A stretch of DNA of 64,000 nucleotides from Bacillus sp. S3 (GTDB taxonomy: Bacteria > Bacillota > Bacilli > Bacillales > Cytobacillaceae), in assembly GCF_005154805.1 (NCBI RefSeq), contig NZ_CP039727.1, forward strand, positions 4,089,501 to 4,153,500. The letters run 5' to 3'. Positions 34,064-41,128 of this stretch are shown piece after piece. The position numbers were made by a program, and so were the translations under genes. The first letter of the stretch is position 1, and every line of letters starts with the position of its first letter. Below the pieces are notes generated by a model, which worked only from the letters and a program-made list of their open reading frames with translations, was not told the origin of the DNA and did no database searches.

Positions 34064-35311
34064 CTATTTAGAACCGAGAACTTCAGGTTTTGACTGCTGT
34101 TTTTGGTTGTATATCGGCAAGATGAACAGTAATCCGATGATAAACAAGACGGCCGATGTTTCAAACGTTGTTACTAATGAATACTTCTCTTTTAAAATCC
34201 CGGCAATACTCATAGTGATAACCATTGAGCCGGCGAATAGCGGACTTAAAATTCCGTTGACGCGGCCGATAAAGGCCTCTTCTGTTTTTTGCAAAATCAA
34301 GGTATTGATCCCGATTTGAATACAAGGCATCATCAAACCGTTCGCAAACTCGGCAATTAAGGTAATCCAGATGTTTGTCGACCAGCCCATTACAGCGATG
34401 CCGATGCCATTGACAAGCATTCCAAAAACAAGCAGACGCTGCGGTGCCACATTTTTGGCAAAAATCATCGCCACGGCACCACCGATAATCATCCCCACAC
34501 CGTTGACCATTAACAGCCACTGAAGGTTTTCCTTCGGCAGATTTAATTGCTCGGTAACAAGGAAAATCGATAAAGGATTAATGAACCCGACCCCTAGACC
34601 TGCTGCCATAAAACATAGGCCCAGCAGGCTCAATTCTTTTTTTCCAAGTACATACTTAACTCCACTTTTCATTTCTTGCAGTAACGTGGACTCACCGACG
34701 TCTTCCAATGGACGATCTTTTGGCAAGAATGCAAGGGCCGCCGCTGAAAGCAAGAACGCAAGACCGGTGATGGTGATGGAGATGTCAATTCCAAACGATT
34801 GGAAAATGAATGTTCCAATTACCGGTCCCAACACCATAAATAAAGCAAAGACGGTTTGATAGACAGACATCGCCTGCTGCACTTGATCCGGGGACAAATG
34901 CATTTTGAACAATTTCATTCCTGAAGGCTGCGAGAATTGTGAAAGGATGGCTGAGATTAAAGTCGCGAAAAACACTACCTTCCACGTTCCGAAAATTAGG
35001 GTGATGAGTACGACAAAGATGGATACTGCACTTAAAATATCGCACCAGACCATCGTCTTTTTCGGGGCCCACCTGTCGGCAAAGGTTCCGCCAATAAACG
35101 AGAAAATAAAGATTGGCGCGAATTCAGCTACAGAAATCATTGAGACGGCAAAGGCATCACCGTTGGTTTGGTCCATGACGAACAGCAATACGGCAAAGTT
35201 TCGCACCCAAATTCCAATTTGTAAAAATAATCCGGACATGATAATAGCGAGAAAGACCCGGTTTTGAAACAGGCCTCCGGTTGGTGCTGGTTGTGTTATG
35301 TTTTTTTCCAT
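34064..35311 (-). CDS. MFS efflux transporter (MefA/EntS-like)
   Basis: A 415-residue major facilitator with 12 predicted helices. GGTFADRWAPKKTM is the loop 2-3 motif of the family, and PLEDVGESTLLQEMKSGVKYV is the central cytoplasmic loop typical of the MFS_3 group that includes macrolide (Mef) and enterobactin exporters. The substrate is unknown; drug or siderophore export is inferred. The start is ATG 35311, because AGGAGG lies just upstream. Translation is probably controlled by the structured 5' leader at 35312-35521. Confidence 0.82.
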   Translation of the reverse strand: MEKNITQPAPTGGLFQNRVFLAIIMSGLFLQIGIWVRNFAVLLFVMDQTNGDAFAVSMISVAEFAPIFIFSFIGGTFADRWAPKKTMVWCDILSAVSIFVVLITLIFGTWKVVFFATLISAILSQFSQPSGMKLFKMHLSPDQVQQAMSVYQTVFALFMVLGPVIGTFIFQSFGIDISITITGLAFLLSAAALAFLPKDRPLEDVGESTLLQEMKSGVKYVLGKKELSLLGLCFMAAGLGVGFINPLSIFLVTEQLNLPKENLQWLLMVNGVGMIIGGAVAMIFAKNVAPQRLLVFGMLVNGIGIAVMGWSTNIWITLIAEFANGLMMPCIQIGINTLILQKTEEAFIGRVNGILSPLFAGSMVITMSIAGILKEKYSLVTTFETSAVLFIIGLLFILPIYNQKQQSKPEVLGSK

Positions 35312-35521
35312 ATAAAAACCTCCTGCGGTAATTTTTCTGGCAGGAGGCGGCACAATACAATTTCAAAGCGGCAAAATATCCCGGCGTGACGGGACACTAT
35401 GATCTTATCGACTTGTATAAAAGTACAGACTAATCCTATCCAGAAAAAAAAGATTGTATTTTTTTCATGAGAAATAGGATTAAAAGATCATCGTTCCATG
35501 GTCACCCTTCCGTTTTTTGTA
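35312..35521 (-). promoter_or_regulatory. Structured mRNA leader, candidate translational attenuator of the MFS gene
   Basis: On the minus transcript, GCAGGAGG containing the Shine-Dalgarno (35319-35326) is exactly complementary to CCTCCTGC (35340-35347) across a 13-nt loop, so the ribosome-binding site can be sequestered. Upstream, an outer 8-bp stem (35484-35491 with 35399-35406) encloses a 9-bp stem (35474-35482 with 35431-35439). A 7-nt segment ATACAAT (35453-35459) can alternatively pair with ATTGTAT (35355-35361). A tiny ORF opens the leader. The design resembles drug-inducible attenuation of erm/mef-type genes; the trigger is unknown. Confidence 0.65.
35488..35499 (-). CDS. Three-codon upstream ORF (Met-Glu-Arg) in the MFS leader
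   Basis: ATG GAA CGA TGA, directly preceded by the strong site GGAAGGGTGAC. Its stop codon overlaps the first strand of the outer leader stem (35484-35491), so a stalled or slow ribosome would prevent that stem from forming. An overlapping ATG ATC TTT TAA lies 4 bases further on. It is too short to prove as coding. Confidence 0.4.
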   Translation of the reverse strand: MER

Positions 35522-35527
35522 AGATTT

Positions 35528-35556
35528 ATTTTAATTGATTTGGAGCTTTTAAGCAA
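35528..35556 (-). promoter_or_regulatory. SigA-type promoter of the MFS transcript
   Basis: Minus strand TTGCTT (35551-35556), 17-bp spacer, TAAAAT (35528-35533). This predicts a start near 35521 and a leader of about 210 nt. Confidence 0.65.
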
Positions 35557-35645
35557 GTGTTTTCATGTTAGGAATTTATTAAGTGAATTTCATTTGGCTG
35601 CACATGTTGTTCATATAACGGTCATATTTTAGGTTGAGAATCCCA

Positions 35646-35674
35646 TTGACAATGATTCTCATTATCTATAAAAT
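35646..35674 (+). promoter_or_regulatory. SigA promoter overlapped by a double Fur box
   Basis: TTGACA (35646-35651), 17-bp spacer, TAAAAT (35669-35674). TGACAATGATTCTCA at 35647-35661 matches the 7-1-7 Fur consensus TGATAAT-N-ATTATCA at 12 of 14 positions. A second, weaker 7-1-7 match starts 6 bp later (35653-35667), the usual offset for two Fur dimers. Binding would cover the whole promoter. Confidence 0.8.
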
Positions 35675-35710
35675 GACGAGTATAGAGATTCCATCGAAGG
35701 GGGATACAAC

Positions 35711-36178
35711 ATGTTTAACATGCTTTTTGGGTTGAAGGATATTCACACAGTTCTAGCAAATCAACGAAAAATCGGCGGTGCAGCGGAAGCAGATTCGATT
35801 CGCTTATCATCTGGTGAAACCTACCTTAACCCCGTGTTTACAAATGTTGATATCTCAAAAGGGCACTATGTCTCCGTCGGCTTTATCGATGAGGACGGCG
35901 CAAACATCATTACCCACGTCGACCAAATTGCCGTCATTAAAGGCTTGCAGCACAAATTAATTTGCCAATTAAATAACACATTCATCAAAGAAATCATGGT
36001 CCGCGATACATTGCAATACTTACAAAGATTATGTGAAGTCAATGCCGGTTTCATTACCTCGACGTTCAAAAAGGAAGCATTGAAGCTCGTCCACGATATC
36101 AGTGTGAATGAGTTGAAAAATCACAATGTATCACTGCCATTCCCTGTTGAAGATAAAGTAGTTCGTTTACATGCGTAA
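35711..36178 (+). CDS. Fur-regulated protein of unknown function (155 aa)
   Basis: A 155-residue soluble protein that I do not recognise. The N-terminal half is beta-rich (SIRLSSGETYLNPVFTNV; GHYVSVGFIDEDGANIITHVDQ) and the C-terminal half is helical with two cysteines (LICQL, RLCEV). It has no signal peptide, transmembrane segment or encapsulin-targeting TVGSL motif. AAGGGGGA precedes ATG 35711. The promoter is covered by a double Fur box, so it should be made under iron limitation. It is convergent with the encapsulin operon, which suggests a part in iron mobilisation or handling; this is inference from context only. Confidence 0.7.
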   Translation: MFNMLFGLKDIHTVLANQRKIGGAAEADSIRLSSGETYLNPVFTNVDISKGHYVSVGFIDEDGANIITHVDQIAVIKGLQHKLICQLNNTFIKEIMVRDTLQYLQRLCEVNAGFITSTFKKEALKLVHDISVNELKNHNVSLPFPVEDKVVRLHA

Positions 36179-36211
36179 ACGAGGTCCGATTGTGGACCTC
36201 GTTTTTTTGTG
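36177..36211. terminator. Bidirectional terminator between Fur-regulated gene and ferredoxin
   Basis: A perfect 11-bp stem AAACGAGGTCC/GGACCTCGTTT and T-tract between convergent genes. Confidence 0.88.
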
Positions 36212-36237
36212 GTTTGGGTGGATATTTGAATTCCTTA

Positions 36238-36624
36238 TTAGAGAATTTCCGCCTGGCATGCCAAGCGATAGCCGCCCGTGATTGCTTTATTTAGCTTATT
36301 GTGCTCTTGTTCATTTGGCTGAGATAATCCCGGGCCTTGGACCACTTTCACCGTACACTGACCACAGGTTCCTTTTCGGCATTTAAACTGGATTTGCTTT
36401 CCTTGGTTAAGTGCTGCATCAAGGAGTTTCCCTTTTTCTGGAGAAATTTCAAACTGGATGTCCCCCTGCTGAACAATAATTTTTGCGGGCTTGATAACCG
36501 GAGATTGCTGTTCCGGTAGTTTTCTTTCAAGTTTGATTGCTGGAGCTTGCTGCATTTTTTTATTGGAAACGGGCACTATTTTTCCAGGAATCAGTGATCC
36601 TACTGTAAAAACTCGCTGCGCCAC
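36238..36624 (-). CDS. Encapsulin-targeted 2Fe-2S ferredoxin
   Basis: A 128-residue protein. The N terminus MAQRVFTVGSLIPGK carries the encapsulin-targeting motif TVGSLI, followed by a flexible Pro/Lys linker to about residue 48. The rest is a plant-type 2Fe-2S ferredoxin with CRKGTCGQC (Cys-x4-Cys-x2-Cys) and the last ligand in YRLACQ. In IMEF encapsulin systems such a ferredoxin is a secondary cargo thought to supply electrons for reducing and releasing stored iron. GTG 36624 is the start, three bases after the shell gene stop. Last gene of the cargo-shell-ferredoxin operon. Confidence 0.92.
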   Translation of the reverse strand: MAQRVFTVGSLIPGKIVPVSNKKMQQAPAIKLERKLPEQQSPVIKPAKIIVQQGDIQFEISPEKGKLLDAALNQGKQIQFKCRKGTCGQCTVKVVQGPGLSQPNEQEHNKLNKAITGGYRLACQAEIL

Positions 36625-36627
36625 CGG

Positions 36628-37476
36628 TTATTCCCCTATGAATTCCAGTGTGCAGATCGCCGACGGCCGCTTGATCCGCAATACAGCCGTTTCGTAAACT
36701 CGGAATGGGTGGTTCATTCCTTCCTGTCCCATATACGCCGTATCGAAGTCCTCGGAAACAGCAAGGTCTAGGTTGTTGCGCCCTGTATTTAGAATGACTC
36801 CCGCTCTCCCTTTTAATACGGGGGATTGGAACACGCCATCTGTGACCAGTTCACGAATATGTTCGATTTCTAAAACATTTGTATCCCTATGTACTCGGTG
36901 GATAAGTGAGTAAAGTTCTGGCGAAAGCACAAGGGCAAACGGACCATTATGGTTCATTTCCAGGAGCTTGCTTCTTGCTTCGACAATATCCTGAAAAGCC
37001 GTTCCGGATTCATACCATTCGCCAATCAAATGTGTAAGGCGGCCTTGCACATTCATGAGCCCAGGGATATCAAATTCCTTTGCCCCGTGAAAAATCATTT
37101 GGTCTTCAAGATTGGCCACATCTCGGGCGGCATTGGCTGCGGGTGAAAAATCAACCGGGATGTCCAGCACCTTTGCCTGTTCTAGGTCCCGCCAAAAAAG
37201 AACAAAATCCTTGTAGAGCAATGGGATGGTGTGGTTGACCCGTTTACTCGATTCAAATGTCGTATCAAATGAACCTTGGATATCCATTTTTGCTTGAATA
37301 GTTTCTGTAAAAATGTCATTGGCAATGCTTTGCACGCCTCGCCCAAGCGGACCGTACAATTCGATAAACCGGCGTCCCACCAACTGCCTGCGTGCAGTTT
37401 CGATGACTGTTATATCTAATTGATCGAATTCGTGATCCGATAAGGGAGCATCCGGAAATAACTGTGATTTACTCAT
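36628..37476 (-). CDS. Encapsulin shell protein (family 1, IMEF type)
   Basis: A 282-residue HK97-fold shell protein. It begins MSKSQLFPDAPLSDHEFDQLD and includes RRQLVGRRFIELYGPLG, YKDFVLFWRDLEQAK, EDQMIFHGAKEFDIPGLMN and a C-terminal RVYETAVLRIKRPSAICTLE. It matches in length and sequence the Quasibacillus thermotolerans encapsulin, which forms a 240-subunit T=4 compartment that stores very large amounts of iron. CCTCC complement on the plus strand marks a good ribosome-binding site before ATG 37476. It lies between genes for its two targeted cargo proteins. Confidence 0.96.
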   Translation of the reverse strand: MSKSQLFPDAPLSDHEFDQLDITVIETARRQLVGRRFIELYGPLGRGVQSIANDIFTETIQAKMDIQGSFDTTFESSKRVNHTIPLLYKDFVLFWRDLEQAKVLDIPVDFSPAANAARDVANLEDQMIFHGAKEFDIPGLMNVQGRLTHLIGEWYESGTAFQDIVEARSKLLEMNHNGPFALVLSPELYSLIHRVHRDTNVLEIEHIRELVTDGVFQSPVLKGRAGVILNTGRNNLDLAVSEDFDTAYMGQEGMNHPFRVYETAVLRIKRPSAICTLEFIGE

Positions 37477-37524
37477 GAATCTTTCCTCCTTTTTCTGGAA
37501 GTTAGTACCTTGTCTTTTTTAAAT

Positions 37525-37576
37525 CCGCGGGTTTGGGGTGGAATTCCGCCAAACACCAGAATTATTCCGCCAAACC
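37525..37576. repeat. GGGTTTGG/CCAAAC inverted repeat, copy B, in the encapsulin 5' untranslated region
   Basis: CCGCGGGTTTGGG, then two successive ATTCCGCCAAAC blocks. It is the same repeat family as 590-620. It can fold so that GGTTTGG pairs with either CCAAAC copy, and it lies between the cargo and shell genes. Confidence 0.55.
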
Positions 37577-37605
37577 AGAAATTTTAAGTTACCCTTTTAA
37601 AAAAA

Positions 37606-38169
37606 CTACCTCAAACTCCCTACAGTGAAGCCTTTTTTATGTTTAACCGTAACCCTAGCTGGTGCAGCGGTACCTGGCCGTTCAAGGTGGTCATGATGCT
37701 CGTCGTGGTGGGCATGCGGGTCAACGTAGTTTGTGTCGAAACGACTGTTGATTTCATTTAACATTGCTTTGACCTGTTGATAATCCTGGTAGGATACCTC
37801 ACGCAATTGGTTTAACATCGTGCTCCGGTCCTCGTCGGTAAAACGAAACAGCGCTAAGTCGAGGTGCTCGACGAAATTATGCAAGCCGAATTTTTCTAGA
37901 TTCAGCTCTTGCAGGAGCCGGTTAAATTCATTGTTCGTTGGTGCAAAATCGGCATCAGACTTTTCTTTTTCAAACTTACTGATCAATGGTATTAACTCCA
38001 CTAAGCGTGACAGTCGCTGCTCCTCTTCTTCAAAAATATGATGATAATACAGTCGTTCATGGTCATCGGTGGCATTTTGAATCACCGGGTTAAGCATATT
38101 CATAAATTTTTCAATGGCATCATAGGTCGTCGTAAAAATCCGATGAAAGATCTTTAGTTCCTCTTTCAC
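37606..38169 (-). CDS. IMEF cargo protein (iron-mineralizing encapsulin-associated ferritin-like protein)
   Basis: A 187-residue primary cargo. Residues 1-140 are a helical ferritin-like domain rich in Glu/His (RLYYHHIFEEEEQRLSRL). A His/Asp-rich stretch (PHAHHDEHHDHLE) and a Pro/Ala linker follow, and the C terminus is KKGFTVGSLR, the encapsulin-targeting peptide. It oxidises Fe(II) inside the shell so that iron is mineralised there. GTG 38169 is chosen as the start because it gives the usual MKEEL N terminus and has GGGGG 8 bases upstream; the frame stays open to a TTG at 38184. First gene of the operon. Confidence 0.94.
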   Translation of the reverse strand: MKEELKIFHRIFTTTYDAIEKFMNMLNPVIQNATDDHERLYYHHIFEEEEQRLSRLVELIPLISKFEKEKSDADFAPTNNEFNRLLQELNLEKFGLHNFVEHLDLALFRFTDEDRSTMLNQLREVSYQDYQQVKAMLNEINSRFDTNYVDPHAHHDEHHDHLERPGTAAPARVTVKHKKGFTVGSLR

Positions 38170-38241
38170 TTCCTGCACCCCCAAAATTCAACTACCTGTC
38201 ATTATTGACGTTCAACAGAGGTTTTAAAACCGGAAAACAAA

Positions 38242-38271
38242 TAAAAAAGCCCAGCAACACTTTGCCGAACT
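38242..38271 (-). terminator. Terminator of the lysR gene
   Basis: On the minus transcript AGUUCGGCA pairs with UGCUGGGCU (three G-U pairs), followed by UUUUUUAUU. This separates the lysR transcript from the IMEF operon, whose promoter must therefore lie between about 38170 and 38240. Confidence 0.6.
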
Positions 38272-38279
38272 TTCCATAT

Positions 38280-39155
38280 TTATTCCTTTATGAAATTTAA
38301 AAAATCAGTTACTCCTATTTTATGAAATCGCTGGTTCTTTTTAACCAGCCATAAATCTCTCATTATCGTTACGTCTAAAATATTTACTCCTTTTAAGGTC
38401 CCTTGCTCCAATTCTCTCGCTACTGTCAATCGCGGCAGGATACTGATCCCAAGTCCTGCTTCCACAGCACTTTTAATCGCTTGTGTGCTCCCTAATTCCA
38501 TATAACTTTCAATTTTTTCTAGGATGCCATGTTCTCTTAACATATTTTCAACGATTAGTCTTGTTCCTGAACTGGATTCGCGCCATATCATTCGTTCATT
38601 TGCCAGTTCTTTAATTTGGATTTGTTCAGTCCACACATGCTCAGGGGAACAAACAAGGAGGAGCTCGTCGTCAGCAAATTTTTCGACGATAAATTTTTCG
38701 TTTTCAAAAATCCCTTCAACTAAAGCCAAGTCAATGACATCATTGAATAAATCATCGATTACACCAGGCGTATTTTTAATCGTTAAAGATACCTTTATAT
38801 CCGGTTGTTTCTTTTTAAAGCGCCCTAACAGGCTTGGCAATAAATATTCTCCAATGGTAAACGATGCCCCCACATGAAGGGATGAATGATACTCTCCCGT
38901 TGCCTGTTTAATGACTTCCTTGGACCGATTGAAATCATGGATGATGGTTTTTGCAAAAGGATATAACATTTTGCCCGTTTCCGTCACCTTTATTTTTCCA
39001 TCCGTTCGATCGAATAACAAAGTGCCATAAAAATTCTCCAGTTGATGGATCTGCCGCGTTACCGCTGGCTGAGATACAAAGCTTAATCTGGCGGCCTGAC
39101 TGATGCTTCCTTCATCGACAACCAAACAAAACAATTTCAAACTCTCTATGTTCAA
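38280..39155 (-). CDS. LysR-family transcriptional regulator
   Basis: A 291-residue LysR regulator. The winged helix-turn-helix (MNIESLKLFCLVVDEGSISQAARLSF, then VSQPAVTRQIHQLEN) occupies residues 1-60, and a type-2 binding-protein-like effector domain runs from about residue 88. TTG 39155 is taken as the start because it begins the canonical N terminus and follows GGGGG; longer in-frame starts lack a site. It is divergent from the chromate transporter pair and separated from it by a perfect inverted repeat at 39196-39216, so it probably regulates those genes and itself. The effector is unknown. Confidence 0.88.
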   Translation of the reverse strand: MNIESLKLFCLVVDEGSISQAARLSFVSQPAVTRQIHQLENFYGTLLFDRTDGKIKVTETGKMLYPFAKTIIHDFNRSKEVIKQATGEYHSSLHVGASFTIGEYLLPSLLGRFKKKQPDIKVSLTIKNTPGVIDDLFNDVIDLALVEGIFENEKFIVEKFADDELLLVCSPEHVWTEQIQIKELANERMIWRESSSGTRLIVENMLREHGILEKIESYMELGSTQAIKSAVEAGLGISILPRLTVARELEQGTLKGVNILDVTIMRDLWLVKKNQRFHKIGVTDFLNFIKE

Positions 39156-39195
39156 TAGGAAAACCCCCATATCCTCAAATTCAGACCAACCTACT

Positions 39196-39216
39196 AGGTA
39201 TAACAATCTGTTATAC
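39196..39216. promoter_or_regulatory. Inverted repeat, probable LysR operator
   Basis: GGTATAAC-N5-GTTATACC, a perfect 8-bp inverted repeat containing a T-N11-A-type LysR box, in the divergent lysR/chrA control region. Confidence 0.65.
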
Positions 39217-39350
39217 CCTATCCATTTATTGCAATTTACCCATACGATTTCTTTTGCTAATGTAATAGATAGTATGATTCATATGATATACAATACACTA
39301 TAGTTTCCCCACAAAGGAATATATTACATAAAAAGAAAGAGGGAAAAATA

Positions 39351-39980
39351 ATGAAGGAACAATGGAAATTACTGTTCCAGATATTTTGGAGTTTTTTCAA
39401 AATTGGCCCTGTAACATTTGGCGGGGGTTTTGCGATGATCCCCTTAATTGAAAAAGAAATTGTTGAAAAAAGAAAATGGTTAAAAAGTGAAGATGTGACT
39501 GATGTGTTTGCCTTGTCTCAAACCGTCCCGGGAGGGGTTGCCGTTAATTCGGCGACATTTATCGGGCAGCGGATTGGCGGGCTGAAAGGGGCGATTGCTG
39601 CCTTAATTGGTGTGTCGCTGCCCACCTTTTTAATCGTTCTCACACTTGGGATCTTCTACTTTTTCGTTCATGATAATCCAAAGCTAGAGGCAGCATTTAT
39701 CTCAATTCGAGCCTCTATTGTGGCCATCATTGTGTATGCCGCGATGAAAACGATCAAGACAGCGATAGTCGATAAAACCACATGCTTGATCATGCTTGTG
39801 GGAATACCGGCATTGTTCTTCATCCATCCGATCGTTGCTATATTTGTTGGCGCATTATCTGGTATTTTTACCGTTTGGATTAAACGAAAAAAGGGCCGAC
39901 CAGTCGAATTGGAACAACGTAAAGACAATGAAACAGATCCAACCCAACATCCTGATTATTTCATGGGTGCCGGAATTTAA
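39351..39980 (+). CDS. Chromate transporter family protein, subunit 1
   Basis: A 209-residue CHR-family half-size protein with about six helices and the N-terminal motif FGGGFAMIPLIEKEIVEKRKW followed by DVFALSQTVPGG. Short CHR proteins occur as gene pairs whose products act together, equivalent to one long ChrA. They export chromate in some bacteria, but the physiological substrate is often unclear. GAAAGAGGGA precedes ATG 39351. Followed after 18 bases by the second subunit. Confidence 0.85.
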   Translation: MKEQWKLLFQIFWSFFKIGPVTFGGGFAMIPLIEKEIVEKRKWLKSEDVTDVFALSQTVPGGVAVNSATFIGQRIGGLKGAIAALIGVSLPTFLIVLTLGIFYFFVHDNPKLEAAFISIRASIVAIIVYAAMKTIKTAIVDKTTCLIMLVGIPALFFIHPIVAIFVGALSGIFTVWIKRKKGRPVELEQRKDNETDPTQHPDYFMGAGI

Positions 39981-39998
39981 CAGAAAGGGGCTATTTGT

Positions 39999-40541
39999 AT
40001 GGTTCTATGGCAGCTGTTTAAAACATTCTTTATGATGGGCTTTGTCTCCTTTGGAGGGGGCTATGCTATGATTCCCCTTATAGAAACAGAGGTTACGAAA
40101 TATGGATGGATGACGGCAGAGAAATTAACCAATATGATTGCCATTGCAGGCATGTCACCCGGTCCGATTGCGACCAATAGTGCGATTCTTGTTGGTTATT
40201 CAACAGCAGGTGTAGTGGGTGCGATTGTGGCAGCCATTGGCATTTTGCTTCCGTCCATCATCTTAGTAGCGATTGTCGCCACCTTTTTCATTAAGTTGCA
40301 TCACATTCCCGTAGTCCAATCGATGTTTTATGGATTAAAACCGATCGTGGCTAGTTTAATCATGTATGCGGCGATCAGTTTTGCCCGTGCAAATAACCTG
40401 ATTTCGGTTCATCTCTCTTTTCAGTCGATCAGCTTATTGCTAGTATTTGGATTATCTCTGCTAGCTCTAATAAAATTTCGCTGGCATCCACTCTACGTTA
40501 TCTTGCTTTCGGGTGTTGTTGGTGTGGCACTTTATTCGTAA
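39999..40541 (+). CDS. Chromate transporter family protein, subunit 2
   Basis: A 180-residue CHR half protein, homologous to its upstream neighbour: SFGGGYAMIPLIETEVTKYGW and LTNMIAIAGMSPGPIATNSA correspond to the first-half motifs. It has about five to six helices. GAAAGGGG precedes ATG 39999. Together with subunit 1 it should form the transporter, under control of the divergent LysR regulator. A terminator follows. Confidence 0.85.
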   Translation: MVLWQLFKTFFMMGFVSFGGGYAMIPLIETEVTKYGWMTAEKLTNMIAIAGMSPGPIATNSAILVGYSTAGVVGAIVAAIGILLPSIILVAIVATFFIKLHHIPVVQSMFYGLKPIVASLIMYAAISFARANNLISVHLSFQSISLLLVFGLSLLALIKFRWHPLYVILLSGVVGVALYS

Positions 40542-40553
40542 TATGAGAAAAAA

Positions 40554-40601
40554 AGGTCAGTCTTCCGTCACTTTCATGCAACGGAGGACTGACCCTTTTT
40601 T
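40554..40601. terminator. Terminator between chromate genes and I9-like gene
   Basis: Stem AGGTCAGTC-TTCCGT/ACGGA-GGACTGACCCT with flanking A- and T-runs between convergent genes. Confidence 0.85.
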
Positions 40602-40605
40602 AAAG

Positions 40606-40977
40606 TTAGAACTGGACAAAGGGCGGGTCGAGTTTAAATTCTTTATTGGCATAAATCGCCGATATTTCAGGTGATTGCAGTAATATTGGAATTTTATTTC
40701 CCGGAAGGCTCAAGGAAACCCCATTGAAAACCGTCTTATACGTATGGTTAATCCTGAAGGGAATCCCTTCAGGACCTAACAATCTTTGAAGATCATTCTG
40801 AAACCGAAGATGACTCGCCGCCACTTCTTGCTCCGCCTGCTGGAGGGAAAGTGGAAAGCCGCTGGAGTTTGCGATGGCAACCGCGGCATGAGCCGGCTGC
40901 GTTTTGAAATGAATGATAATTGTAATTACGTTATTTGTTTTCATATTAATCATTGGATCTATATAAATAGTCGCCAT
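40606..40977 (-). CDS. Stand-alone inhibitor I9 / subtilase propeptide-like protein
   Basis: A 123-residue protein with no signal peptide and no protease domain. Residues 18-118 align by eye with the propeptide of the large subtilase encoded at 42501-46577: both have a strand of the type IIIHF/VIVQF, a helix with QQAEQEVAASHLRFQNDLQ versus KKADEQVAKEHEQFKKDIQ, and RINHTYKTVFNGVSLSLP versus SSYKTVYNGVAMKLP. I9 domains chaperone and inhibit subtilases. A free cytoplasmic copy could act as an intracellular inhibitor of the same class of protease. AAAGGGAGA precedes ATG 40977. Confidence 0.75.
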   Translation of the reverse strand: MATIYIDPMINMKTNNVITIIIHFKTQPAHAAVAIANSSGFPLSLQQAEQEVAASHLRFQNDLQRLLGPEGIPFRINHTYKTVFNGVSLSLPGNKIPILLQSPEISAIYANKEFKLDPPFVQF

Positions 40978-41076
40978 ATGAATTCTCCCTTTTTACAAAA
41001 GATAATAATTTTCTATCATTTCAACAAAATTCGACAATTTCCATTTTGAATTTCTGCTAGCATTACGATTAATAGA

Positions 41077-41093
41077 ACTTAAGTTATTTAAGT
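41077..41093. promoter_or_regulatory. Inverted repeat upstream of the RRNPP-type regulator
   Basis: ACTTAA-N5-TTAAGT, 36 bases before the start codon, in the divergent control region. A possible autoregulatory site; not otherwise supported. Confidence 0.25.
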
Positions 41094-41128
41094 CATTCGC
41101 TAATCGCATATAGGAAGGTAGGATCAAA

